Source of the DNA: Trichaptum fuscoviolaceum
Taxonomy: Eukaryota; Basidiomycota; Agaricomycetes; Hymenochaetales; Trichaptaceae
NCBI GenBank assembly: GCA_910574455.1
Contig: CAJSYZ010000001.1
Span: 4,199,424 to 4,263,423 of the forward strand
Direction of reading: 5' to 3'
DNA length: 64,000 nt
A model generated the notes under the pieces. That model was given only the letters and a program-made list of their open reading frames with translations. It was not told the DNA's origin and did no database searches. The position numbers were made by a program, and so were the translations under genes. This document shows, piece by piece, positions 34,556 to 46,382 of this stretch; position 1 is the stretch's first letter; every line of letters begins with the position of its first letter.

Positions 34556-35502
34556 CTAGCAAAATTGTGTTAGCATCCAACTAAAAATTGATAGATAAAC
34601 AAAACGAAATCTCACAATACTGGCAGAACGATCGAGCAGCGTCAAGCTGCTTAAGTGGTTGATGAGGATACGCTTCCCACTCCTCAGTCGCACTCCTCGA
34701 AAGCACACTTCGACATCAACTAAATGGCCATGGTGAAATAGCTTTGGGTCTAGCTCCCCAAGTTCGGCTGAGTTCCCTTCCCTTCGCTCTAGGTATAACA
34801 CCTCGTTCTTCGCAGTATACGCATAGCGACCGGTAGTGATCGCTTGCACATAGTCCTTCATATACGACGGGACCGCTACTCCCTCCGCGCCAATGCCGGG
34901 CCTAACACTAGTCAGAAGCGGCGTGCTCGCCCCAAAGCAAGGTAGATTCGTGTCAACTCCACGAATCGGCTCATACGGGAGAAATACACCTTCAGGAGAG
35001 CGACTCTCCATCCAGTCAAAGACATTACCGCATGCTTGGCTAATTGTGGCGAACCACGGACTGGCACCTGAGATAACAACGCTCTGCTTAAAAGCGCCAA
35101 GATCCCTCATTGCTCTACCATAAAAAGATACTCAGTGTAATTTCCTCGGATTCACAAACCTACTCACCTCCCAGTCACCTTTCCAGACGGCAACCAATAC
35201 GATCTAAGATAACCCGTAACCCCAAACGATGCCTCTGTCCCATCATCCCTATTCACAATATACATCGTGCCTCCATCATCCTCCCTTATCATATACTTCT
35301 TCTCAAAGCTCTCGAATGCTGTCGCCCACTTGAGCAACTTCGAGTCGTTATCAACTCTTGAGCTCTCGAACTCATCCAAGACTCGAACTATAAACATACG
35401 TCAGAGTGAGAACCCCAAATAAACTGCCCACTTACCCTGTTCAGCTTGCGACACAACACTTTCGAAAAACGTCGATATATCGCCGTCCATTCCCATGTAC
35501 AT
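34556..35502 (-). CDS. Conserved Agaricomycete protein of unknown function
   Basis: Three likely exons on the minus strand, starting at 35502 (MYMGMDGD). The first ends QAEQ, the second runs about 35391-35164 (VRVLDEFESS to SGKVTG), and the last ends at 34556. Recognisable family features are EKKYMIREDDGG, the GYLRSYWL block, VPSYMKDYVQAITTGRYAY, LFHHGHLVDVEVCFRGVRLRSG and NHLSSLTLLD. I know this arrangement from many Agaricomycete hypothetical proteins near transposons, but no function is established to my knowledge. No catalytic motif is evident. Confidence 0.5.
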
Positions 35503-36500
35503 CGTATCGCTAACAGGTGTAACGCGTCCAATTCCAACCCGTCAGCTCATATACAGAACAAGACACCTGAGATCGGAATGATAGTAGCTTCTGGAGAGCC
35601 CAATAGTTTACCCCGAATTGCAACTCCGGAAATTTCTTTCAAGTCCGGTCTCGGTTAAGTTCCCCCCCCCTTCCCCGACAATGAGACAACCGACACTACA
35701 TACTAATGCGATGCTCATCCACTCCTCATCTTTCATTTGAAAACACACACTCCTCACCCTCTGCACATGTTCCATGTCAACAAATACTTATAACTTTCAT
35801 TCCCAGCGTTGTTGCTTGACCTACATCAATCCCGAGCTACACATTCAGCCCTTCCAACCACCGACTTCGCTTCAACGCTGGAGAACATACAGCCCCTGTC
35901 TTACATGTTCCTCTCCATCGGGTTCCTGACATTCATGATTCATCCTTATAGATTCTCCGCCGTTACACTATCCACAACACCTAAGCCCTTAACCAATGCG
36001 AAATATCATATGTTAGAAATCAGCTGTGCAAAATGGTCGTCGGCCATCTCGGTCTAGCCAGTATGGGCACAATCGCATATGACATTGATCCAAAACCTAT
36101 ATTCCACTGTAAGCTTGCATTCTCCTATTTTCTTATCTCACAACGGGTACCTTTCTTCCAGAATCCTTGCTATACATAATTGCCCAAAACTTAGTGCTTC
36201 GTAATACAAGATGAAAAACAGACTTACAGGTGCGTACTCTCGGGCACTTCTCTTACATTCTCCGACATTCCTACCTTACTGCGGGTACCTATCTTACACT
36301 GTAACGAATGGTCCAGACTGTAGTGCTTCATAATACGAAAAAAAACAAGCCTCCGACGTCCGGAGAGTGCGCCGGCTTCCTCCTCACAATCCACTTACAT
36401 CTTCAACCCAACACTCTCAATAGTTCTCCCGGTTCTCTATTTAAGCCAATCCTTCGACAGACCACTCAACTACATTCCCTTTCCCTACTACACCACACGA
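35503..36500. other. Intergenic region with an imperfect ~100-bp tandem repeat
   Basis: Around 36145-36230 and 36265-36350 two units share CGGGTACC(T)TTCTT, then TAGTGCTTC.TAATAC and an A-rich end. CTATTTAAG near 36438 is a TATA-like box about 60 bp before the ATG at 36501. Confidence 0.45.
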
Positions 36501-38635
36501 ATGGCTCGCGCTTCTAAACGACGAGTGGCTTCGCCCCCCGTTAAAGCCAAGGTCACTGAAGAGAATACGTAAGCCTGTTATACACCACCTTCATCCTACC
36601 ATGCCTAATCCAAATCCTTAGAACTACCGACGCCCTTTCACATCTTCCTACACCCTGCCATACCCCATCGTTAGCGAGCCAACGTTCTGTCACCAGGTAT
36701 ATTACCAGGAACTCCAAATTTACACTGTCAAGTCACTCAACGCATCATTTCCGCTTTAGCACACTCTCTGACACTCCAAGCTCGACATTCCAGTCGACGA
36801 CTGATTTCCACAATTATCATACTCCGTCAGTAGTACCCATCATTATTCGTCTGCTATTTCTAACCTCTACCCATTGTCCAGTTCGCCGAACTCTTCACAA
36901 TCCTCGCATCTGGAATTAAGTTCGCCTGAACAGACCTCGTACGTTACATACCATATTCTAAATCAATCTCCGCTAACACACGTTTTCCATAAGCGCCCCG
37001 GCAACTCCCTCTGACACAGAGGCACCACCGCGCTCAACCGCATCGTTCGTCGACTCCATTGATCACAATGGCAAAAGCCAGGCTTTCCCTCTCTCACAAC
37101 CGCAGTTTTGGAAGTAAGTGTCACTACCATTTGTCACATAACCTTACTAAACAATGATACCTAGAAAAATCTCCGTTCCAATCCTCGACGACACTGCATT
37201 GCACCTCGGGCCCATCAACCCCTCCCCACCCGTTAATTTCTCCCCCACCGATCGCGCGACCTCTCCGAACGTTGCGGCGGACATCGTCGACGAAGAGCAG
37301 CTCCCGGAGCTTGTCGACGACGTTGCAACTCCGGCCTCCACACTCATGGAAGCCCTCCCTATCAAATCCGTCCATGACCTCCCTCGCCTCGCGCCCGATG
37401 GCCCAAGCACAGAACTCGACAAGACAGAAATGCCGAGAGCGCTCTCGCTTACATCAGTCTCCAAGGACAAGGAGTTCATGTTAGTGTCTGAAATAATTGC
37501 ACCGTTGACCTACTCACTCTACATAGATTGCAAATCTTGCGCAACCAAGACATCTCTCTAATGGATCTCAGGTCGGTTATAAGTCTTTTTGCTTTCCGTG
37601 TACAAACTACAACTATCATCCAGATTCGTGGATTCCGGCACCGCCGTTTCAGTTTCGGCGGAAGGAAGGCCTCAGCCTTGTGAGGTTCCACTATCCACCA
37701 TTTCCGACTTCTTCCCTTCGGAAGAGAAAGTCCGTCTGTAAGTATGCTGTTCCTATTACACATTCCGTTTACTCACTGATGTTCTTCCAGACGCATTCTG
37801 ACATACGTAGCTAAACCAGGAACACCGAACTTGCGGAACCTCGCGTTAGCCGACCCGATCGAGACTTACTTTAAGAAAAAGTTTCTGAGACACGCTGACA
37901 ACTTTGCTCGTACTAAAAAGTGGTTCCTGTACGGCGTTATCATGGCCTTCAGATTAGGAGATGGCGGCAGGGGGAAACAGATTTGTATGGCGCCAGAAGC
38001 GACCACTTTCCACAGAGCAGTTGCTGTTCTCGGGGCAAGTATGAAAGTGTCCGAGCTAGGTTTCTATTCCTTCATGAACGGGCTCAGCTTCTCTACACTT
38101 CTCGAAACAAACGGTAATTTTCAAGTTTTATTTCACAGTTAACTCGCCGACGAACAATTTGAATTTCTTAGAATTTTCGGCAAATCCGAATAACAGCTCA
38201 AACCTTGTCAGTGCTCCGCCGAAGAAGAAATACCGTGTGACAAGCACTGACACGGAGCCTTCCGTTCTACAATTTAATGACACAGGTCAGTTCAGCGCAA
38301 TATGAAACCTACACGTTCATGGCTCATTCATAGCAGTACCAGTGTACGACGGCCGCCATACCGATTTCAATCCGGAAGAGTACGAAAACCTGCCTCGCTT
38401 CACTGGCGATATTCCCCCCTCGGCCTGCGCAATGATCATCTTCACTGCTAACGCGTCTAAACCTAGCCCAAAGTATCAAAAGGACAACAATATGGGTGAT
38501 TACGACACGTTCGCCTCACTCAATATCCTCGCCGCTGTGTACCTCCAGGCCCCTGACCCCAACAAGAGGAAGGTGAAAATCAACTTTCCCAATGATGCCA
38601 TAGGCGTCTCTTTTCCCAATGACGAAGTTCATTAG
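36501..38635 (+). CDS. Multi-exon Agaricomycete protein of unknown function
   Basis: Starts at 36501 (MARASKRRVASPPVKAK) and reads through a chain of short exons, with good GT-AG introns at about 36569-36622 and 37738-37791, to a last exon ending GVSFPNDEVH. The first half is Ser/Pro/Thr-rich and probably disordered. The middle has DPIETYFKKKFLRHADNF and KKWFLYGVIMAFRLGDGG. The C-terminal part has VPVYDGRHTDF, IPPSACAMIIFTANA and FASLNILAAVYL, which I recognise as a beta-rich block shared by many Agaricomycete paralogues of unknown role. Exact exon borders in the first half are uncertain. Confidence 0.5.
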
Positions 38636-39535
38636 CGACCAAGGAATACTGACCACGGCCTACCGTACGGAATACATCCATTTAGATATATCTTCCCCTG
38701 CCCAATGGCACTTTCCCTACCTCATTAGACTCTACTAGTCTCTTCTTATTCCTTACCAAATGTAAAAAAAAGAATGAAAATGTAGAATAGCTAATGAATC
38801 ATTAGCACCAAAAACTGCCAGTCATCGTGTCTCATCCTTCTCAAAAATGCATGACTTCACGGAAAGATTTAGGACACCCAGAGTCGTGCTTCTTTTTCTC
38901 ACCGCTCACCTATTCGGTGCCCATGCTGATTATTAATTGCATAGGCTGAATTTGAGCTTGCTTTCGCACATTGCCATCTTAGTGTAGTTTCCAAATTCAA
39001 TATAACTTTCATAGCATTGCGAATTCCGCTGAACGTGTCAATACATAGTCGTCTTCGTCTTCCTCTAGCATTTCCCTTTTCTGCCAATGTCTATGTGCAA
39101 TGCACTGTCTTTGGAAGACATCTAGTATCTCGTACTTCGGCCTCGCACGCTAAAATTCATCGATAACGTGGAAGATCATTGGCGATCGTTACAATGATGC
39201 GACGTCGAAAGCACATTCTGTCCGATCCTACCTTCAAGCCTGTCAAGCTTTCTCGCGTACCGAGACCTCGTCCGGAACGCTCTCGTCTGCAGTTCTTGGG
39301 AGATACAGAGGCATACGACTACGGGTTAGTAGCATGGGGTGTGTTGTCAATCAGAGATTAGCAGTTTGTGACTCCTTCCATGGCAATGTTGTGCTTGGGC
39401 TGTGCTCCGCTGTATTTGTGCTCCTATGTACCGCCTTCTTTCCTTGCACCTCTATCATTTCTTTCTTCTCTTTCCTCTTCTTCTATCTTCTGCTCTTCAT
39501 TCTCTGCTTCTACTATTTGTCTTCCCTTCTTTGTT
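38636..39535. other. Mostly non-coding, pyrimidine-rich at its end
   Basis: An ATG-started basic segment (MRRRKHILSDPTFKPVKLSR, about 39194-39325) might be a 5' exon of the small gene downstream. Otherwise only a C/T-rich tract (39380-39530). Confidence 0.3.
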
Positions 39536-39898
39536 ATGCCTCTACCACTCGAATTGAATGCGAATGAGAGGCAAAAACAATTCAAGGGAAGGGCCGCTTT
39601 CAGAGTTGCTCACATCATAGCAGAGTCTGTCCCTTCTTCGACCGTCGTCTTGTCTGTCGTCAAAGGTTTTCTCCAGACGACGTTGAGTGAATGCGACGTG
39701 AGTAGACTGTCATACAGAAAACAGTGCTTGTCAGTTAAAGGACCTGCAGGAAACTGTTCAAATATACGAGGAAGCAAAACATTTAAACACACAAATCATT
39801 GATATGCTCGACTTTCTCTCAAACAATCCGCCCCAAAACGGGCATGACTCAAATTCCTTCAAACTCATTCAGTACTCAGCTCCTCCTTTCCTCACGTA
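39536..39898 (+). CDS. Small helical hypothetical protein
   Basis: MPLPLELNANERQ to LSECD, then an in-phase 37-bp GT-AG intron (39700-39736), then LKDLQETVQIYEEAKHL to a stop at 39898; about 108 residues, strongly helical. The pattern of helices resembles N-terminal helical adaptor segments of fungal NLR-like proteins, but the similarity is only impressionistic. The intron is shorter than others here. Confidence 0.3.
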
Positions 39899-41225
39899 AC
39901 CCAGCTAATTCAATCTTCGTATATCAATCAGAGATTTATGTTCTTTACAATCTTCGTTAAGCTCGGCAGTAAGGCACGGTCGTGTTAGACGTTTTTTTGC
40001 GCTTCATAAGGTGAAAGAGGAAGTTGGCCAGGTCAAATCGATGTTCAATTGTGTCACTCGTCGTCGAGAAGTACGCCTACTATTTATGAAAGATACTCAG
40101 AACTAATATAGATGTAAGATAATTAATGACTGCAAACGGACGAACGACACCGCAAACATGCTTGCTCAAATCGACGCAATGCATATATTGTTACGAGCGC
40201 TGACTTCTCAACGGGACGATAGAGGATTTCTACTTCTTCGAAACATTTATTGCTGTGCTTTCGCGTCGTTCCTGATTTCCGTCGTCACTCTTTTTTTAGT
40301 TCTTTCTTCTCGGCGCTGCGAGGACACGCGTCTTGTTTACGTTCCCCTTCCCTTGTATAAATGACTTGTAATTTGTATCCCTTCCCTTCCTCAACAGTTC
40401 AATATATGCGTATGAACAGATACTCATGTCTGCTTCGCCATTTGCGCTTATTGTCCAAGTTGACGGTTAATCCTGTAACCCTTCAGGGTCGCTTAAACAG
40501 TGTGCCTGAATGAACTAAACTCCGTGACAAATTCTTCGTCTCCTCAACTTCACACCAAATGCGCTACACTGTCAGTTACTGGCTCAATGTTTTCGGGGAA
40601 TGCCGACAAAGCTCTAGTCATTTTCTGTACCCCCTTTCCTTTCCAACGATTTTCTTATGATTTTCATTTCACACGTAGCCACCGTATAAGCCAAATTGTC
40701 CCAGCCAGAAATTTAATCAAGTTCCGCCTTATCTTACCGGTTATGGCAACCCAGTGTCAGCAGTACATAAAGTCTCAAAAAACCTGCCCCACTGTCTCAC
40801 TTTTCTCCTATTTCTTTCCCGGCCCAAACACGGGTTTTCAATAACGCCTACGTTGAAATGTCGACCCTGCATGACTAATTCCCCACTCTTCTTACAGTAT
40901 TAGAAACGCGGCACGTACTTTATTTCCTTCCTACAATTCCACGCAGACTCTGTCGAAAATGAAAGTTTGTCTCTCCTGCTCCACTTTAACTCACCTGATT
41001 ACAACAAGCGTTTACGCACGAAACGTACCAGCCCGGAATTGGTTTTCAGACTTACTTGCGTACATTGCCATCACTCTTCTCCGCACATATAAGACTCTGA
41101 CCATGCTTCAGGGAGCACGAGTGCTTCGATCACAGTAGTCAGGAATTGCGGACTTGCGAACCATTCATGTATATCCAACCATTTCTTAACATTCCTTTTT
41201 CACTGACACTCCGTTCCGCTCCCGT
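39899..41225. other. Low-information region
   Basis: Short open frames only (for example 40158-40364, hydrophobic); none supported by a family motif or coherent splice structure. Confidence 0.4.
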
Positions 41226-41388
41226 ACAGATATCAGTATGAAAATGGAGACGAGTTGATCGTCATGTGCTCTCACGCACCATGGATTGACGTTAGGAATC
41301 CGTGCTTTAACGGACCTATGATTCACATCTCCACACAAAGAACGGGAAGAAGAGCTCTTCATATATCCTTCATGTATCGTATTTAAAC
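41226..41388 (+). pseudogene. Orphan exon with ENGDELIV motif
   Basis: After a CGTACAG acceptor the frame YQYENGDELIVM continues to LHISFMYRI and a stop. It resembles the exon at 47340-47505 (SNGDELILF..., ending VYVHFMYTN). No convincing upstream exon was found, so this is probably a gene remnant. Confidence 0.25.
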
Positions 41389-41560
41389 GTTTCCTTTCTG
41401 CGGTTTGCAAGCTCAGCTTACATGCTCAATATAATATTACACAAGCAACCTCTACACAGATTTCAGCCGACATGTCCGACATACAGATCGATGTCTCAAA
41501 CATCCGCATCACTCTATAAAGTCCCGACATATGCACAATCGACGGCCACAACTTTAATCA

Positions 41561-42346
41561 ATGAAATCACCAGAAGCCGTTCACAAACGATTTCTCTACC
41601 TTCTTCAGCTATACTTTCCAAAACCTGCATCACTGCTATCACTTCTAGATCAAAACGATTCAGTCATCGGACACTTATTCGCGTTGGATGTGCTCTTCGA
41701 CCTCACATCGCACAGCGACCTGCGAATCTATACACCGCGAGGTTGTCCGGCCGACTTCCGAGTCCTACTTGACGGTGTAGGCTACAAATCGCAAAGGACT
41801 CCAGCCGACATACATTTCAGAACGTATTTCGACGAACTCGGGGTTGGCAAATCTGAATATTGGATAAACAGTAAGAGCGGTCGGCAGGTCATCCTACTTC
41901 AGTCCAAGACCCCATGCTCTCGATATCCAATTTTTGCTGCCCCCTGTACAGCGCTCATGAACTACCTGACTGGACATTCATTCGTCTCCGCATATCCTAA
42001 ATCAATCACTCAAAAATACATGCTTCCAAACACTTCTCGATACGCATCTCAGCAATGTCCCATAATCGCCACACTACACCATTGCGATATCGTCCACCTC
42101 GAGAATCATGGATTTCGCATGCGCTCAACCTCGATGCAATCGTACAGCTCAACTCACGTTTGCGGTACTACGGCCGAATGCCCCGAGACATTACGAAGCG
42201 AAGACGATGATGAGTCTGAAACTGGATACTTTATTCCCATTACAGAGTATGCAAGTCCGGGAATAGTGACATGGTGTCTCGGAGGCCCCATGTGTTCCAC
42301 GAACGGAGTTGTTTCGGACGGATTTTGTGAGGCAGTGTACAACTAA
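41561..42346 (+). CDS. Lineage-specific protein of unknown function, family member B (261 aa)
   Basis: Single exon. It contains SHSDLRIYTPRGCPADF, whose Ser-Asp-x-x-Ile-Tyr resembles a nucleotidyltransferase active-site strand. Then come SGRQVILLQSK, TALMNYLTGHSFVSAYP and a cysteine-rich end with CPETLR..D and WCLGGPMC. It is the best preserved of three paralogues (31035, 41561, 42350) in the NTase-like strand. Enzymatic activity is unproven; it lacks the N-terminal F-box-like segment of the other two. Confidence 0.6.
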   Translation: MKSPEAVHKRFLYLLQLYFPKPASLLSLLDQNDSVIGHLFALDVLFDLTSHSDLRIYTPRGCPADFRVLLDGVGYKSQRTPADIHFRTYFDELGVGKSEYWINSKSGRQVILLQSKTPCSRYPIFAAPCTALMNYLTGHSFVSAYPKSITQKYMLPNTSRYASQQCPIIATLHHCDIVHLENHGFRMRSTSMQSYSSTHVCGTTAECPETLRSEDDDESETGYFIPITEYASPGIVTWCLGGPMCSTNGVVSDGFCEAVYN

Positions 42347-42349
42347 GTA

Positions 42350-43453
42350 ATGACGCCCGCATACATGTATTTAACTTGTCTACACAAATCAGTAGAGACT
42401 CTATATAACACTCATCTCACACGCAGTGAAGCCAATCGGGACAGAAAAGTATTCAGTCGTCAACTCAGCACTGCGGAATCAATGCACGTCCTATCAAAGC
42501 TCCACCCCATAATCTCAACATACGACACCTTCCACGGAATTCTACAATGCCTCAACAATCTAACGGCCCTCAAGCTCTTCAACTGCAGCCGAAGCCTCCG
42601 AAACCTGCGACGCATGGAGCTTTCGAAAGCACTTGAAGACTTCATCCGTCCTTTCCTTCCTGCCAGACACACGTTGACCATGATGCGCGCCACATATGCG
42701 TTTCTATTCAACGTATCCTCTTACGCGTTCATATTCGAAGACCGTCACAAGTGGACAGCCTTTAAGACACTGTTTCTGATGGTTCCACGCGACTCATACG
42801 AAATAGTGGAACATTACATATCAGGGAATGGCTACCGCGAATACAAGACCGCTTCTGCGGAGTACGAACTCACCAGCCACTTCTACGAGCACCTTTCCAC
42901 CATGAGCCACCTATCAGCCATCGTCATCTTTCAGCGTGAGGGTCATAGGATCGTAGTCGCGATAGCAGCCAAGCCATGCGTTTTCCGTACAGCAGTGTCG
43001 ACAACGACAACCGCCTTCATGAACATCGTCGGACCGGACTCACTATGGAGCGCATATCCCCTACCCACTCAAGCTCACTACAGCTTAAGAAACCCAGCTA
43101 GCTATGAAACTATATCCAATCATTTCAATATCCTCACACAATCCAAAGTGATATCGAGGCATTGCGACTTTCGTGAGTACGACGCTCGTTCACGCTTGTC
43201 AAACGAAAAACTTCACAACACACTATGTGAGAAAAAGTATGGGAACGAGCGACTGAGAGCCTCAGCGGACAGATCAACACTTTTCATATATTTCGCTGCA
43301 GATGCTAACCTGATATCCGAAGACGAGCAGCGAAAGAAGGAATCGTTCGAAGGAACATCTCTCATTTGGGTGCTGGGGGGGGAATGCTGTGACGGAGAAC
43401 GGAGCCGAGTACCATTGATCACGGAAGTTGAACATCTGTACGAGATCACCTAA
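42350..43453 (+). CDS. Lineage-specific protein of unknown function, family member C (up to 367 aa)
   Basis: Single exon, 3 bp after member B ends. The true start may be Met at 42482 (MHVLSKLHPIIS), since genes this close are unusual in a basidiomycete. An F-box-like helical start (LTALKLFNCSRSLRNL) is followed by LFLMVPRDSYEIVEHYISGNGY, TAFMNIVGPDSLWSAY and WVLGGECC. The strand equivalent to DLRIYTP of member B has lost its acidic residues. B and C are a tandem pair. Confidence 0.55.
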   Translation: MTPAYMYLTCLHKSVETLYNTHLTRSEANRDRKVFSRQLSTAESMHVLSKLHPIISTYDTFHGILQCLNNLTALKLFNCSRSLRNLRRMELSKALEDFIRPFLPARHTLTMMRATYAFLFNVSSYAFIFEDRHKWTAFKTLFLMVPRDSYEIVEHYISGNGYREYKTASAEYELTSHFYEHLSTMSHLSAIVIFQREGHRIVVAIAAKPCVFRTAVSTTTTAFMNIVGPDSLWSAYPLPTQAHYSLRNPASYETISNHFNILTQSKVISRHCDFREYDARSRLSNEKLHNTLCEKKYGNERLRASADRSTLFIYFAADANLISEDEQRKKESFEGTSLIWVLGGECCDGERSRVPLITEVEHLYEIT

Positions 43454-45116
43454 TTATGCCAGTTTTTTGCAACGTGACTGCAACGTCGCTGCAGGAGAAC
43501 GTTTGCGATGTACTCACCCAGGAATTGAGGACCGGCTAACGCCGACTGACTGAATTAAGCATTGCATGCCGAAACTACGGATCAATCATAAACGGAGATC
43601 AACACGTCAAGTACCGACTACTCATTCCCACACTTACGAATTGGCCATCTATATTTGTGTTCTTGATCAGCATTACGAGCCTTGCCAGTCACCGCCTTCG
43701 CTTCCAGCGACACACATAAAGAGTACCAATATCACTGGATTTCTCATGTCCTAGGACTCTCCTTGCATTGGCATCGGCTCAACCACTGCTTTGCACTGCG
43801 TACAAGTGTCCGCAGCAATGCAGCTACCGTCCCCCGCTTCATTATCCCGACTTGCAGACTCAAACATGCCGAGGCCTGACACTAGTCTGCAGGACTTCCA
43901 GGTCGATAAGGTTCATGGACTTTAATTATGTACTATACAGCTTCCCTGACAGAGATAATGAATTCCACACTTTCCCTGTGCCGTCGACCCCTGTACCGCC
44001 GGTTTCTGTCCCCGTTCGGCATACCGCTGATATTCACCGTTCCTCTCCCAGTACCTTTCTTTAACTCTATGAACCATCAGACCTGGACAGGTTTATGTAA
44101 TGGAAAGACATTTGTGTTCTACAAATTTGTGTACTTGTCTGAGCTGTGTCTTTCCCATCGATGAACTGCGTCCTATCACGCAGCTGTGTTGCCTCGTGTT
44201 CCGATTGGCTGTAACATGTGTTGTATTCATCTGAACATAAACGGATTCGTGCCGATGCTGCGCATCAACTTTCTCGCGCGCTCAATAGCTGCTGCATTGC
44301 CTCGTAAGCCTAGACTCATGCCGCGGCTGTACTGACTCATTCCGCTGACGTTCGTGATATCCCACGGCCTTTCGTGCCAGGTTTGATGACGACGTCGTCT
44401 ATCTACGATCTCCTTCTCATTTAGCAGAGTCGTTATCCTGCATATTCTGTACCGTATGTCAATCTTAGATACGTAGTATACGATATGACAATTCCGCGAC
44501 CCTGTCCACGTGTAATAGACGTTTAGGCTCTTTCGTGCAGTGGATCGACGACGATATGTAATTCATATTATTTTTTAGTACCGCATACCTTCACTTTTTG
44601 TCGCTCAGTCGCTGGCGACTGCTTTTACACTAATGTCACTCTCGTGTCACCCGTGACATTCTGAAAATGTTCTGAGTGAACCCGGTCCTGCACGACGTTC
44701 TCTCTTAAACGCGTCCATACAAATGAGAAAAATTGAAGTGCCCAATAATCACTAAGACAGTAAATTAATATTTACACCATAAAACAAAAAGAAGGGAGTA
44801 GAAAAACATGTTCCTTCTGTAATATTAGGAGCGCAGCCATGTATCTGCTTTCGTGCATGCTGTACGGCGCCCACGGTACTTTAAAAGACTGCATGGCTCT
44901 TCAAGTGCGTCCTCTCTCATCATTTACCTGTTTCCCTGTGTCCGTCACTGACTGTCATTCTGTCTGTCTCTCTCTGTCTCTGTGCGACTCTCCCTCTCAC
45001 TCTGCCTCTCTGTCTGACGCTCTCACTCTTACTCTGTCCGTATTAGAATCTCGCACTCACTATCGGTCTCACACTATCACCATCAACACATTCACACTCT
45101 CGCTCGTGCGCACGTC
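43454..45116. other. Long region without a supportable gene
   Basis: Contains a GTCAC-rich inverted motif near 44635-44665 (TGTCAC, TGTCAC, GTGACA) and a CTCTGT/CTCACT simple-sequence stretch at about 44955-45090 just upstream of the next gene. Confidence 0.4.
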
Positions 45117-45862
45117 ATGGACAATGCTGCAGTCCAACCTGTCGTCCGACGCACTCCTCTTCGCGACGACATGCTCGAGCTCGCAAAGCTCATCGTCCAT
45201 CTCGCGCTCGTTGTCGCGCCCACTGAGATCGGGCGTCTAGTAAGGGCTGGGGTGGAATACTTGTGGAAGAGGGCGACGGTGAGTTTTCTGCACCGCAGAG
45301 ACGGTTCCCCTACTGACCGCTTTCTGCATCTCAGAGTGGCAGAAGAGCGCGCAACAGTCTGGCGCACACGCGTGAGCGTGCTGAGGACTTACGAAGGAGA
45401 CTGGAGAGCGTCAACATCCACCAGTCCAGGGCCGAAGAGTGGGCGCGCCTAGTCCGCGATGTCTCCACACTCATCGCTGAATACGAAGAATTCGTAGCGT
45501 GGGGCGGGTGGAAGTGCTTCCTGCGGAAGAACATCCTCCGAAACGCCCAGGACGACGCGAAGGCACGGCTGGACAATCTCGAGCACCGGGAGCACGTACG
45601 CCTATTCAATATGTTCCGCTCATTCTATCTTCGACTGACTTTATATTCATGCTCTCGTTCCCAGGCTGAAAAAGACCTATCGGACAGCGCTGCTGAACAA
45701 GAGTGGAGGGAGCGTCACACCGCGCAGGTGGTCGACGCCCTCAAAGCTCGCATGGATAACAGGGACGAGAGGTTGATTGCTGCTATCGAGGCACTGCGCA
45801 GCCCGCGGAGCGAAATAGAGAGCAGCACTTCGCGACAGCACAGGGACGCCGTCGCAGCGTAA
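45117..45862 (+). CDS. Coiled-coil helical protein (206 aa)
   Basis: Exons 45117-45278, 45335-45595 and 45665-45862; all GT-AG, sum 621 nt, frame closed. The N-terminus has a hydrophobic helix (MLELAKLIVHLALVV), followed by charged amphipathic helices (RERAEDLRRRLESV, DDAKARLDNLEHREH) and a last coiled coil (ALKARMDNRDERL). No enzyme motif. Its all-helical make-up would suit an adaptor or NLR N-terminal-like bundle, but this is speculation. Confidence 0.55.
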
Positions 45863-46382
45863 GTAGCGTCTCCTCTTCGATGCTGCCCTTCTACCTTTCC
45901 TCTCTTGCTCAACGGACACACGCGAACCAGTCTCCGATTCCTTCCTGTCTGTATATTCAAAGTCACTTCTGCTTTCTTGCTCTCGTTTTCGCAATCGTTG
46001 TTACCTTGCTATCACTGTCTTGCCATACGGACTATCTGCGCTGTCAACGTTGTCATCTTGTTATCGTCTTTCCTGTCACACAAATGAATTCATAGCGCAC
46101 GTCTTCATACTTTGTTTCTATATATTACACGCTGAATTTTAAAGATATAATGAAAACGTAGAGGACCTTTATGTATCAAAACATCAATATATATCGAACT
46201 TTCATTGTACTTTACTGTAGTGCTGTAAACTGCAGACTGTATGCCTCAATCATAGTTTCGTGAATGTCGTAGAATTACGTTGACCAAGTATATGCAACTC
46301 TACGCATGAAACAATCATCAGATTATAGTGTGTCCTTGTCCATGAAGCTCATCACATGAACAGAACACGAATCTTACCATTG
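45863..46382. other. Non-coding spacer
   Basis: Nothing supportable. Confidence 0.4.

Noticed and set aside
44839..45116. 133-codon frame before the coiled-coil gene
   Set aside because: Composed of CTCTGT/CTCACT simple sequence; its frame overlaps the better-supported start at 45117.
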